Positions 1 to 8,142 of a stretch of DNA of 46,756 bases are shown piece after piece (positions within the stretch are counted from its first letter, which is position 1; every line of letters starts with the position of its first letter). The position numbers were made by a program, and so were the translations under genes. This DNA is from an uncultured Clostridia bacterium (GTDB lineage: Bacteria; Bacillota; Clostridia; Oscillospirales; SIG627), in NCBI GenBank assembly GCA_946645685.1, contig CAMPCJ010000006.1, positions 1-46,756 on the forward strand, given 5' to 3'. The notes beneath the pieces are model-generated. The model saw only the letters and a list, made by a program, of their open reading frames with translations. It was not told where the DNA came from and made no database searches.

Positions 1-6
1 TTTTCA

Positions 7-83
7 TGGCCCGCCCAAAGGGACTCGAACCCCCAGCCTTCAGAATCGGAATCTGACGCTCTATCCAATTGCGCTATGGGCGG
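7..83 (-). tRNA. tRNA-Arg (anticodon CCG)
   Basis: Read on the minus strand from 83 to 7 this folds as a complete cloverleaf. The acceptor stem CCGCCCA pairs perfectly with TGGGCGG, the anticodon stem TCAGA/TCTGA closes the 7-base loop TTCCGAT, and the T loop is TTCGAGT. The loop places CCG at positions 34-36, which reads the arginine codon CGG. The discriminator base is G and the terminal CCA is encoded in the DNA. It lies downstream of and in the same direction as the P-type ATPase-like gene, 33 bases after that gene's stop, so co-transcription and processing are possible. No separate promoter was recognised. Confidence 0.95.
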
Positions 84-88
84 ATGTG

Positions 89-110
89 AGCGCCAAGAGA
101 ACTTGGCGCT
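89..110 (-). other. Perfect hairpin between membrane-protein gene and tRNA-Arg
   Basis: AGCGCCAAG at 89-97 and CTTGGCGCT at 102-110 form a perfect 9-bp stem with a 4-base loop. It lies 5 bases after the stop of the upstream gene on the minus strand. No T-run follows it on either strand, so it is not a classical intrinsic terminator. It could protect the mRNA 3' end or mark a processing point before the tRNA. Confidence 0.55.
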
Positions 111-115
111 GTAAG

Positions 116-2770
116 TTACGCTAAGAGATTGGGAATGAAGACCGGCACCAGCCACAGAAGCTGGTAAAGCATAACGAACATCGTATCCGCTTTGGCAAGG
201 TTGCCGGTAAGGTACAGAAAGACGAGAGAGCCGGCGCCCGCCAGAAGGGACAGGATCTTGATCACACTGTTGATCCGGACGGTATGCACCATGGAATCCG
301 ACAGGACGAAGGTTTGCAGAAGTCCCGCGATGCTGGCGGTGCAGACGACGCCGCTCTGGCTCTTTTCCAGAATGGGCGCGTCCTTCATGGCGTCCGTGGT
401 CTTAATGACCCCAGCAGGTATTTTATCACTCTTTAAAAGATTTTGCAAGAGGTTTGTGTCAATATTCGGGTCACAAGTTTTTACCGCCGGACAGATGCCC
501 GCTTTGTACAAACTGACCAGTGTTTTCTTGAAGCGGGTGCTGACCGAGTAACGAATGTAGAACTTCGCCGCCAGCTCCGTGCCGATGACCATATACATGA
601 TCTTGCCGGAGTGCTCTTCAAACTCTTCGTCCGTGTTATCCTTGGGATAGCCGAAATCGTAAGAGAGCATATAATCTTTGTTCCCCACGAAAACGTCCTG
701 GCCTTCCAGCTTGGCGCACATACCGTCCGCGGTGATCTCGCTGAAATCGAAGTCCTGGGAGATCTCGTCCACCACGCCGGAAATGGTTTTCTTGAACACC
801 ATGGAAAGGGGACCGCCCAGCTTTTCAAAGATCATGGCGGCGTACAGGATGGCTTTGTCGATCCTGGTCTGCCCGTAGGTGCGGATGGTGGTCACTTTTA
901 CATATTTGGCGGGGAAGACCTCCTTATCCGTAAAGGAAACGACGCTTGCCCGGGCGCAATCTTCCGCCTCCGCCAGACTGATGATGGCTGCGTCCTTCTT
1001 TTCCGCTTTCCGGGTGAAATGTGCCTGGGGCAGGGTCTGCGTGAAGATGCCGCACAAGGGCAGCGTCATAAACGCGGCAGTGACGAAAATGCCGACCGCG
1101 TCCGGAATGGAGCGGGTCTGCAGGTAATAATACACGCCGAACGCTGCGGAGAGAAGAAAGGACAAGGCCACCGTCCAACCGTAAATGGCTTGGGAGCGGG
1201 GCGTTTTTTGGCTGCGCTTGAAAAAGTCCTCCACAAACTCCGCCCGCTGCACGGTGTAGATCTTCTGTTCGCCGGGCAAAAGCTCCCGGAATGCTTCATT
1301 CTCGGCGCTGTCCCCCGCGACTTCCTCGCCCACGAATTTTGTGTGACGGGAGGCTGCGACGCGGAAGGAGCGGTACAGGCGCTTGTTATCCAGAAAACGG
1401 GCAATGCCGTTTAAAAGGCTGTAGAGCAAAGCGACGCTGCCGAACAGAACGTAATGATCGGTGGGGAAAATGATGTGGACGATGGGGTTGACCACCGCGA
1501 GAAGCATGACCAGGAACGTCAGGGAATCCCGGTTGGCTTTTCCGGTGAACAACCGCTTGATCCCGTCTCCCAGACTTGAGAGCTGAAACAGGGCGCTGAT
1601 GAAGATCAACTGCACGTCCAGAAGCAGATAGATCATGTCGTAAGTATCGTAGGGGCGCAGGAACTCGGGGTGATAGATGTTGGAGAAGGTAGCGCTCTCC
1701 AGGTACAGGACGATGCCGAAGAGCAGGAACAGCCACACGCAGTTCACAAGAGAACGGAAGTTTCTGTTCCGCAGATGCTCCGCGAATTCATCGTACTGCT
1801 CACGGGAAGTGTATTCCTCGGGCAAAACCTCCAGACGGGTCTTGCCGGTGTTCTCCAGCTCGTCGTAGGTATCGTTATACGGCGTGTCCGGGTCGGGCAC
1901 GTGAAATTCATCCGCCACGGCGGGGGCTCCGTTTCCATCCGCGGACGCGCCCTCGGCGTTCTCTTCTTTCGAGGCGGAGGAATACTCCCTGGTTTTTTCG
2001 TCTTCGCCTACGTGGACGGCGACGTAATCCCCGTTGTCTCCGGTGCCCACGGCGGCAAACGCCTGGGTCTCCCCGTTGTCCCCGGCGCCCACGGCGGCAA
2101 ACGCCTGGGTCTCGCCCGACTCATCGCCTTTGCCTGCTTCGGCAAGGTCTGCCTGGGCGTCTTTCGCGGAAGGGGCTTCTTCGCCCTTGTCCTTTTTCTT
2201 CTTTTTCTTTTTGGCTTTGTCGTCGTTGAACGCCTGGATCAAAAGAGAGGTGGCGTCTTCCGCCGCGCCGCCGATCGCCGCGGCGTCCACCGCCTGCCGG
2301 GACGCGCCGAAAACGGCGTCCAACTTGGCAAAGTCGATCTCGTCGTGCTTGAGAGAAAACTCTTCTCCCTCTTTTTCTTCCGTCAGCCGACGGATCAGCT
2401 CCTCGTCATAGTCCGCGTCCTTCACGGGCTCGGCCGGCTTTTCCTCCGGAGCCTGATCGGTCAGAAGATCTTCCGGGATCTCGCCGGTCTCGTCGGCGGC
2501 ACGGGCGGCAGGGGAAATGGGGGACTCCATTGCGTCCATCCCGCGCTCGGACTTTTCTTCGGGTGCGGCGCCGTCGCTTTCGGCCTCCGGCTTTTCTTCC
2601 GGGATCCGGCGGCGGGAAACTTCCGCCAAAGGCTCCACCTTGTCCTCCGCCACGGCGGCAGGGGCGGACGCGGTAGCAAGATCCAGGTCCGTCAGCAGCT
2701 CCGGATTCTTCGCGGGCGCCGGCGTTTCCTGGGTTTTGGTCTTTCGTTTGATCCTGTAAACGGATGCCAT
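116..2770 (-). CDS. Degenerate P1B-type ATPase-like membrane protein with long acidic N-terminal tail
   Basis: The 884-residue product has three parts. Residues 1-340 are acidic, low-complexity and probably disordered, with a lysine run near 186-193 and two tandem GETQAF repeats at about 215-243. Eight predicted membrane helices follow (about 342-358, 376-398, 414-435, 439-459, 530-550, 556-578, 833-855, 861-882), which is the P1B heavy-metal ATPase layout. A soluble domain at 585-830 lies between helices 6 and 8. It keeps traces of P-type motifs: D615-K616 where DKTGT should be, then E-V-F; TCD at 765-767 for TGD; D793 and D797 in a sequence ending KDAP, like GDGxNDAP; and PLC at 571-573 where CPC sits. 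TGES and the full DKTGT are absent, so ATP-driven transport is doubtful. The function is unknown. The start lies 5 bases after the rlmB stop, so the two genes are probably co-transcribed. Confidence 0.8.
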   Translation of the reverse strand: MASVYRIKRKTKTQETPAPAKNPELLTDLDLATASAPAAVAEDKVEPLAEVSRRRIPEEKPEAESDGAAPEEKSERGMDAMESPISPAARAADETGEIPEDLLTDQAPEEKPAEPVKDADYDEELIRRLTEEKEGEEFSLKHDEIDFAKLDAVFGASRQAVDAAAIGGAAEDATSLLIQAFNDDKAKKKKKKKDKGEEAPSAKDAQADLAEAGKGDESGETQAFAAVGAGDNGETQAFAAVGTGDNGDYVAVHVGEDEKTREYSSASKEENAEGASADGNGAPAVADEFHVPDPDTPYNDTYDELENTGKTRLEVLPEEYTSREQYDEFAEHLRNRNFRSLVNCVWLFLLFGIVLYLESATFSNIYHPEFLRPYDTYDMIYLLLDVQLIFISALFQLSSLGDGIKRLFTGKANRDSLTFLVMLLAVVNPIVHIIFPTDHYVLFGSVALLYSLLNGIARFLDNKRLYRSFRVAASRHTKFVGEEVAGDSAENEAFRELLPGEQKIYTVQRAEFVEDFFKRSQKTPRSQAIYGWTVALSFLLSAAFGVYYYLQTRSIPDAVGIFVTAAFMTLPLCGIFTQTLPQAHFTRKAEKKDAAIISLAEAEDCARASVVSFTDKEVFPAKYVKVTTIRTYGQTRIDKAILYAAMIFEKLGGPLSMVFKKTISGVVDEISQDFDFSEITADGMCAKLEGQDVFVGNKDYMLSYDFGYPKDNTDEEFEEHSGKIMYMVIGTELAAKFYIRYSVSTRFKKTLVSLYKAGICPAVKTCDPNIDTNLLQNLLKSDKIPAGVIKTTDAMKDAPILEKSQSGVVCTASIAGLLQTFVLSDSMVHTVRINSVIKILSLLAGAGSLVFLYLTGNLAKADTMFVMLYQLLWLVPVFIPNLLA
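2029..2112 (-). repeat. Two tandem 42-bp units inside the ATPase-like gene
   Basis: Positions 2029-2070 and 2071-2112 are two 42-base copies that differ at only two bases. They encode a 14-residue repeat containing GETQAFAAVG in the acidic tail. The unit is a multiple of three, so copy number can change without a frameshift. Confidence 0.85.
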
Positions 2771-2774
2771 CTGT

Positions 2775-3560
2775 TTACCTCTCCGATCTTTCTTTTGATC
2801 TCTGCCGCAGCACCTCGTACAAAACGACGGCGCCCGCGCAGGAAACGTTCAGGGAATTGACTCTGCCCCGCATGGGCAGGGAGATCACAAAATCGCTTTT
2901 TTCTTTCAGCAGGCGGGAAACGCCTTTTCCCTCGCTGCCTAAGATCAAGGCGCAGGGACCGTGATAATCCACCCGGTCATAAGGCTCTCCGTCCGCTTCG
3001 CAGGCGTAGATCCAAACGCCGCTATCCTTCAATTTGTCCACCGCGGACGCCAGATTGCTCACCCGGCACACCGCCACGTGTTCCGCCGCTCCGGCGGAGG
3101 ATTTCATCACGGCGCCGGACAGGGAAGCCGCTCCGATCTTGGGGATGATGATCCCGTGCGCCCCCGCCCCGTCAACGGAACGGATCAGAGCGCCCAGATT
3201 GTGGGGATCCTCCACGCCGTCCGCAATGAGGAAGAAGGGGTCTTCCCCCCGTTCCCGGGCGACGGCGAAGAGATCGGAAAGCGTGGCGTATTCTTTGCCG
3301 GTGGCGACGGCGGCAACGCCCTGATGGCGCGCTCCTCCCGTCATGCGATCCAGCTTTTCCCGGTCGCAAAAGCCCACGGGAATGCCCCTCTCCCGGGCGA
3401 CGGCGCAGATCTTTTTCAAACTGCCGTCCCCGTCCCGGAGCAGGTGGATCTTGTCCACGCTCCTGCCGGCGGCAAGGAGCTCCAGAACGGCGTTGCGCCC
3501 GTAGATCAGATCCGTTTCCTCCCGCGGCGCAGGATCAAGTCTCGTTCTTTCTCGCTTCAT
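2775..3560 (-). CDS. rlmB: 23S rRNA 2'-O-methyltransferase, RlmB/TrmH family
   Basis: A SpoU/TrmH enzyme that transfers a methyl group from S-adenosylmethionine to a ribose 2'-OH; RlmB acts on G2251 of 23S rRNA. An N-terminal RNA-substrate domain (YGRNAVLELL near the start) precedes the knotted SPOUT domain. The three family motifs are visible: DGVEDPHNLGALIRS, ILGSEGKGVSRL and ISLPMRGRVNSLNVS. I chose the ATG at 3560 (261 residues) over the in-frame ATG at 3578, because AGGA lies 8 bases before it and the likely promoter -10 box (3589-3594) would leave almost no leader for the upstream ATG. It is divergent from a second TrmH-family gene at 3784. RlmB is the best call, but TrmH subfamily specificity is not certain from motifs alone. 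Confidence 0.9.
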   Translation of the reverse strand: MKRERTRLDPAPREETDLIYGRNAVLELLAAGRSVDKIHLLRDGDGSLKKICAVARERGIPVGFCDREKLDRMTGGARHQGVAAVATGKEYATLSDLFAVARERGEDPFFLIADGVEDPHNLGALIRSVDGAGAHGIIIPKIGAASLSGAVMKSSAGAAEHVAVCRVSNLASAVDKLKDSGVWIYACEADGEPYDRVDYHGPCALILGSEGKGVSRLLKEKSDFVISLPMRGRVNSLNVSCAGAVVLYEVLRQRSKERSER

Positions 3561-3588
3561 ATGCTTTTCCTGTCTCATAATTAAAATC

Positions 3589-3594
3589 AGTATA
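3589..3594 (-). promoter_or_regulatory. Extended -10 promoter for rlmB
   Basis: On the minus strand TGT precedes TATACT, giving an extended -10 element. No good -35 is present 17 bases upstream. The predicted transcript start, near 3582, leaves a leader of about 20 bases before the ATG at 3560 and supports that start. Confidence 0.55.
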
Positions 3595-3640
3595 ACACAG
3601 TTTTTCGGAAAAGTATAGTCCTTTTTCTATTTTTTTGACG

Positions 3641-3669
3641 AAAAAGGGCAGCTTTTTTGTCTGCCCTTT
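3641..3669 (-). terminator. Intrinsic terminator-like hairpin reading toward rlmB
   Basis: AAAGGGCAG (3643-3651) and CTGCCCTTT (3661-3669) form a 9-bp stem with a 9-base loop. On the minus strand it is followed by TTTTT, as in an intrinsic terminator. No minus-strand gene lies immediately upstream, so it may insulate rlmB from antisense transcription or end a short RNA. Confidence 0.5.
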
Positions 3670-3676
3670 GGCACAT

Positions 3677-3701
3677 AGGAAGAAATAGCGCTTTTCTTCC
3701 T
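3677..3701. other. Second intergenic hairpin
   Basis: AGGAAGAAA (3677-3685) pairs perfectly with TTTCTTCCT (3693-3701) around a 7-base loop containing the palindrome AGCGCT. It lies 7 bases from the terminator-like hairpin at 3643-3669. Its role is unknown. Confidence 0.5.
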
Positions 3702-3719
3702 AAATAATTGAAAAAGAAC

Positions 3720-3747
3720 TTGCTTTTTCCATCCGGTTTGGTATATT
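3720..3747 (+). promoter_or_regulatory. Sigma-A promoter for the trmH-dprA-topA-plsX-smc array
   Basis: TTGCTT at 3720-3725 and TATATT at 3742-3747 are separated by 16 bases, and TGG precedes the -10 box (extended -10). The ribosome site AAGGAGG follows at 3766-3772. This is the only good promoter I could see ahead of the ten-gene plus-strand array. Confidence 0.6.
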
Positions 3748-3783
3748 ATAGGAGGAAAAGATCGGAAGGAGGAAAGGCAGACT

Positions 3784-4566
3784 ATGGATTGGCTCTATCT
3801 CACCAGCCGCCAAAACGGTACGGTCAAAAGCGTATGTTCTTTGCGGGATAAAAAGTATCGTGATGAAATGGGCCTTTTCCCGGTGGAGGGGATCAAGTTC
3901 CTTTCCGATCTGGCAAAGGACGGGATCGTGCCTGCCGCTCTCTTTCTGTCCGAAGACAGCCGCCTGGATCGGGCGCGCGCCGAGGAAATGGCGGGGGAGA
4001 AGACCCGGCTTTATCTGGTCACGCCATCCGTGTATGAAAAGATTTCCGAAGAGCAGGCGGGGGAAGGGGTTTTGGCGCTTTATGAAAAAAGCAGCCTGCC
4101 TGCGCCTCGCGGCGGGGAAAAGCGCGTCATAGCGCTGGAAGGTGTGCAGGATCCCGGCAACGTGGGCGCCTGCGTTCGTTCCGCCGCCGCGCTCGGCTTT
4201 GACGCGGTCTGGGTCGCCCGCTGCGCCGACGTACTCGGCTCCAAAGCGCTGCGCTCTTCCATGGGCGCTTTGTTTCGCATTCCCGTGGTGATTTTTCCCG
4301 ACGGGAAAGCGCTCTTGTCCGCCGCCCGGGAGAAAAATCTTCTTTCCGTTGCAGCGTGCCTTTCCGGGGACGCTGTTTCTCTCTCCCGTGTGGATCTGCG
4401 CCGTCCGGTCTGTTTGTTCATCGGCAGTGAGGGGCAGGGGCTGACGGAGGAAGTCGCTCGGGGCGCCGACGTGCGCGCCGTCATTCCCATGCGTGGCATG
4501 GAAAGCGTGAACGCCGCCGCCGCTGCCGCCATTTTTATGTGGGAGGCTGTCCGGGATGAAGCGTAA
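3784..4566 (+). CDS. TrmH-family (SpoU) RNA 2'-O-methyltransferase
   Basis: A second SPOUT methyltransferase of 260 residues. The N-terminal part (1-105) resembles the substrate-binding domain of SpoU enzymes, with LTSRQNGTVKSVCSL and the VEGIKFL segment. The catalytic domain has motif 1 as VQDPGNVGACVRSA (121-134), motif 2 as IGSEGQGL (213-220) and motif 3 as IPMRGMESVNAAAA (234-247). It probably uses S-adenosylmethionine to methylate a ribose in rRNA or tRNA; the target base cannot be read from the sequence. AAGGAGG lies 11 bases before the ATG. The gene overlaps dprA by 11 bases. It resembles the YsgA/TsnR-like group rather than RlmB. Confidence 0.88.
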   Translation: MDWLYLTSRQNGTVKSVCSLRDKKYRDEMGLFPVEGIKFLSDLAKDGIVPAALFLSEDSRLDRARAEEMAGEKTRLYLVTPSVYEKISEEQAGEGVLALYEKSSLPAPRGGEKRVIALEGVQDPGNVGACVRSAAALGFDAVWVARCADVLGSKALRSSMGALFRIPVVIFPDGKALLSAAREKNLLSVAACLSGDAVSLSRVDLRRPVCLFIGSEGQGLTEEVARGADVRAVIPMRGMESVNAAAAAAIFMWEAVRDEA

Positions 4567-5866
4567 GGAACGGGAAAACGAGGACAGATTGCTGTCCTGG
4601 CTGTGGCTGGCGGGCGCGTGCCGACCCGGTTCCGTGCTGCCCTCCACCCTTCTGAAGTTTTTCGGCTCCCCGGAAAAGATCTACGAAGCCGGGGAAGAGG
4701 ACTTCGATCAGGTCGACACCAATTTTTACGGGCATAAAGAAACCCTTTGCGATAAGGAGCTGGAAAAAGCCCGTTCCATCCTTTCCTATTGCCGGGAAAA
4801 CGGAGTAGGGATCATGACGCCGGATGATTATCTCTATCCGGAAAAGCTGCGTTCCATCCCCAACAAACCCCTGGTCTTATACTATCTGGGCAACTTTTTC
4901 GATCCCGATACCACCTTTACCGTGGGCGTGGTGGGCACCCGCCGCGCCAGCACCTACGGCATCCACGCCGCCAAAAGGATCGCTTACGACCTCGCCCGCA
5001 GCGGCGCCGTGATCTGTTCCGGTATGGCTGCCGGGATCGACGCTGCGGCTCATCGCGCCGCTCTCTACTGCGGCAAATTCACCGTGGGTATTCTGGGGTG
5101 CGGCATTGACCGGGTCTATCCCAAAGAAAACGAGGCGCTTTACGCCGAGACCATTGAAAAAGGGCTGGTGTTGACGGAGTATCCGCCCGGCACTCCGCCC
5201 CTGGGACGGAATTTTCCGGTGCGCAACCGTTTGATCGCCGCGCTTTCCGACGCCGTCGCCGTGATCGAAGGCGGCGAGGAGAGCGGCGCGCTGATCACCG
5301 CGGAGGACGCCATGCGTCAGGGCAAGGCGCTTTACACCGTTCCCGGATCCATTTTCGCTTCCGACAGTGCGGGATCCAACTTTCTTTTGAAACTCGGCGC
5401 AAAGCCTTTGCTTTCCGCTTACGATATCGTTTCGGATTTTCAGCGCAAGTATCCCGGTTTGGAAGGCGCCGTCAAACTCTTCCGGCAGGAAGACAGGGAT
5501 CGCCGGGAGGCGCCCAAGTCCAAAAAGGAACCGTCTGTTCGGGCAAAGATCAAAAAGTACGCGTTTCCGGGACTGAAACGGGTAAGCGAAGAAAAAGAGC
5601 CCGTTCCGCCCGCGTATGAATTTATCCCCCTCGACGAAGCGGCGCCCAAGGAGGACGGCGCGTCGCTCACCCTGCCTCAGCTCAGCGAGGAGGAGATCGC
5701 CGTTTATCAGCGCCTTTCCTTCGATCCGGTGACGCCGGATCAGCTGTTGGGAGAAGGGGAGCGGATGGCGGATCTTCTCAAAACCCTCACCAAACTTGAA
5801 ATCAAGGGCCTCATCGACCGCTCTCCCGGCGGGAAATTCGTTCGGCGGGATCGGGCGGAGGCATGA
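4556..5866 (+). CDS. dprA: DNA-processing protein DprA/Smf
   Basis: DprA binds incoming single-stranded DNA during transformation and loads RecA. The 436-residue product has an N-terminal helical region (1-110), a Rossmann-like core with GTRRAS at 127-132 and SGMAAGID at 155-162, then GRNFPVRNR near 218-226 and EGGEESGALITAE near 238-250. A charged linker (about 300-365) leads to a C-terminal winged-helix domain (about 370-432), as in longer DprA proteins. The ATG overlaps the end of the upstream methyltransferase gene and the stop overlaps the region of the topA start, so translation is probably coupled. No other competence genes lie in this window, so use in transformation cannot be confirmed here. 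Confidence 0.95.
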   Translation: MKRKERENEDRLLSWLWLAGACRPGSVLPSTLLKFFGSPEKIYEAGEEDFDQVDTNFYGHKETLCDKELEKARSILSYCRENGVGIMTPDDYLYPEKLRSIPNKPLVLYYLGNFFDPDTTFTVGVVGTRRASTYGIHAAKRIAYDLARSGAVICSGMAAGIDAAAHRAALYCGKFTVGILGCGIDRVYPKENEALYAETIEKGLVLTEYPPGTPPLGRNFPVRNRLIAALSDAVAVIEGGEESGALITAEDAMRQGKALYTVPGSIFASDSAGSNFLLKLGAKPLLSAYDIVSDFQRKYPGLEGAVKLFRQEDRDRREAPKSKKEPSVRAKIKKYAFPGLKRVSEEKEPVPPAYEFIPLDEAAPKEDGASLTLPQLSEEEIAVYQRLSFDPVTPDQLLGEGERMADLLKTLTKLEIKGLIDRSPGGKFVRRDRAEA

Positions 5867-5877
5867 AAGGAAAAACA

Positions 5878-8142
5878 ATGGCAAACAATCTGGTAATCGT
5901 GGAGTCCCCCACCAAAGCGGCAACCATCAAGAGCTTTCTCGGCTCCGGTTATAAGGTGGTCGCCTGTCAGGGACACGTGCGGGATCTTCCCAAAAGCGCC
6001 CTGGGCGTTGACGTGGAGCATGATTTTGCACCCAAATACATCAACATCCGCGGCAAGGGCGATCTGATCCGCGACCTGAAAAAAGAAGCGAAAAAGGCGG
6101 ATAAGGTCTATCTCGCCAGCGACCCTGACCGGGAGGGAGAAGCCATCAGCTGGCATCTGGCTCAGGTTTTGGGGCTGGAAGGGAAGAGCGGCGGGCGCAT
6201 CTCCTTCAATGAGATCACCAAAAGCGCCGTCAAAAGCGCCATCGCGTCCCCCCGCAAGATCGATATGGCGCTGGTGGACTCTCAACAGACCCGCCGCATC
6301 CTGGATCGCATCGTGGGGTATAAGCTCAGTCCCCTTCTGTGGAAAACCGTTCAGAACGGCCTTTCCGCAGGGCGTGTGCAGAGCGTTGCCACCCGCCTTG
6401 TGGTGGATCGGGAGCGGGAGATCCGCGCTTTCGTGCCGGAGGAATACTGGACCATGGCGGTGACGTTGACCACCGAGGGGGGCAAGGATTTCGTCGCCCG
6501 GTTCCACGGCAGCGCCGCCAAGAAGATGACCTTGGGCAGCCGGGAAAGCTGCGATAAGGTGCTTTCTTCTCTCAAGGGTGCCGTCTACACCGTTCGCAAG
6601 GTGGAGAAAAACACCAAATATAAAACGCCACACGCACCTTTCACCACCTCTCAGCTGCAGCAGGAGGCGTTCAAGCGGCTTGGCTTTTCCTCCAAGAAGA
6701 CCATGCGGGTCGCGCAAAGCCTGTATGAGGGTATCGTTCTGGGGCGCCATGAGGAGCATGGCTTGATCACTTATATGCGTACTGACTCTCTTCGGGTCTC
6801 CGACGAGGCGAGAAGCGCCGCCAAGGATCTGATCCTTTCCCGTTACGGCAAGCAGTTTTATCCCGAAAAGCCCCGGATCTACCGCACGGGCAATTCCGCT
6901 CAGGACGCCCACGAAGCCATCCGTCCCACCGATCCCGCGAAGACCCCGGATCAGGTGAAGGACGCGCTTTCAGCCGAACAGTACCGTCTGTATAAGCTCA
7001 TCTGGGAACGCTTCACCGCCAGTCAGATGGCGAGCGCCGTCATTGACTGTCAGAGCGTGGACGTCGTGGCGGACTGCGCCGACGGGAAAAAGTATCTGTT
7101 CAAGGCTTCCGGAGAAACTGTTCGCTTCCAGGGCTACCTGAAGGTGTACGGTGAATGGAAGGATGAGGAAGACGGTGACAAGACGGGAAAATTGCCTCCC
7201 CTGACGGAGGGAGAGGGCTTGACCGTGAAGGATCTCACCCACAAGCAGAACTTTACCCAGCCCCCCCGCCGTTACAATGAGGCGAGCCTTGTGGACGCGC
7301 TGGAAGCCAAGGGCATCGGGCGCCCCAGTACCTACGCGCCCACCATCGAGACCATCCTCACCCGGGGGTACATTGCCCGGGAGAAAAAGCAGCTCGCTCC
7401 CACCAAGCTGGGCGAAGTGACCAACGATATTATGGAAAAGAACTTCGGGCCCGTGGTGGATTATGAGTTCACCGCCAACCTGGAGAAAAAACTGGACGAC
7501 ATCGCCGACGGCAAAGAGGATTACGTCCGCGTGCTGTCCGACTTCTACGGCGAGTTCAAGGGACTGTTGGACGAGGCGGAAAAAGAGTACGCGGAAAAAG
7601 GCCGCGTGGAGCTTCCTCAGGAAGAGCTGGACGCCGTCTGCCCCAACTGCGGACGGCGGATGATCGTCAAGTCCGGGCGTTTCGGAAAATTCGCCGCCTG
7701 TCCCGGCTATCCCGAGTGCCGTACCACTCTGCCCCTGGACAAGGACGGGAAGATCAAAAAGGTGGAAAAGGCGCCGGAGGAAGTGGTGCCCGGCATGACT
7801 TGTCCCAAGTGCGGCGGGGAAATGGTGAAGAAGACCGGTCGTTTCGGGGAGTTTTTCGCCTGCAGAAACTATCCCAAGTGCCGCTATACTTACCAGACGC
7901 CCAAGACCATCGGCGTGAAATGCCCCAAGTGCGGCGGGGAGATGGTGGAAAAGAGCAGCCGGAAGAGCACCTTTTACGGATGCAGCAATTTCCCTGCCTG
8001 CGACTATTCCCTGTGGGATGAGCCCACCGGGCGCGCCTGCCCCAAGTGCGGCGAGATGCTGGTCAAGAAGAAAAACGGTACGGTGGGCTGTTCTTCCCGT
8101 ACCTGCAAATACAAAGAGAGTGCCGAAGGAGAGGAAAAGTAA
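5878..8142 (+). CDS. topA: DNA topoisomerase I (type IA)
   Basis: TopA relaxes negative supercoils by passing one strand through a transient 5'-phosphotyrosine break. The Toprim domain is at the start (NLVIVESPTKA, then the acidic SDPDREGEAISWH). The catalytic tyrosine is Y299 in ITYMRTDS. The C-terminus carries four Cys4 zinc ribbons (starting CPNCGRRM, CPKCGGEMVKK, CPKCGGEMVEK and CPKCGEML), typical of Firmicutes TopA. I chose the ATG at 5878 (754 residues, starting MANNLVIVESP). AAAGG precedes it, whereas the ATG at 5863 has its only purine-rich site 1 base away. dprA ends 11 bases upstream and plsX follows without a gap. Confidence 0.97.
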   Translation: MANNLVIVESPTKAATIKSFLGSGYKVVACQGHVRDLPKSALGVDVEHDFAPKYINIRGKGDLIRDLKKEAKKADKVYLASDPDREGEAISWHLAQVLGLEGKSGGRISFNEITKSAVKSAIASPRKIDMALVDSQQTRRILDRIVGYKLSPLLWKTVQNGLSAGRVQSVATRLVVDREREIRAFVPEEYWTMAVTLTTEGGKDFVARFHGSAAKKMTLGSRESCDKVLSSLKGAVYTVRKVEKNTKYKTPHAPFTTSQLQQEAFKRLGFSSKKTMRVAQSLYEGIVLGRHEEHGLITYMRTDSLRVSDEARSAAKDLILSRYGKQFYPEKPRIYRTGNSAQDAHEAIRPTDPAKTPDQVKDALSAEQYRLYKLIWERFTASQMASAVIDCQSVDVVADCADGKKYLFKASGETVRFQGYLKVYGEWKDEEDGDKTGKLPPLTEGEGLTVKDLTHKQNFTQPPRRYNEASLVDALEAKGIGRPSTYAPTIETILTRGYIAREKKQLAPTKLGEVTNDIMEKNFGPVVDYEFTANLEKKLDDIADGKEDYVRVLSDFYGEFKGLLDEAEKEYAEKGRVELPQEELDAVCPNCGRRMIVKSGRFGKFAACPGYPECRTTLPLDKDGKIKKVEKAPEEVVPGMTCPKCGGEMVKKTGRFGEFFACRNYPKCRYTYQTPKTIGVKCPKCGGEMVEKSSRKSTFYGCSNFPACDYSLWDEPTGRACPKCGEMLVKKKNGTVGCSSRTCKYKESAEGEEK

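Noticed and set aside
89-110. Intrinsic terminator before tRNA-Arg
   Set aside because: The stem is perfect but no T-run follows on either strand, so it is listed only as a hairpin.
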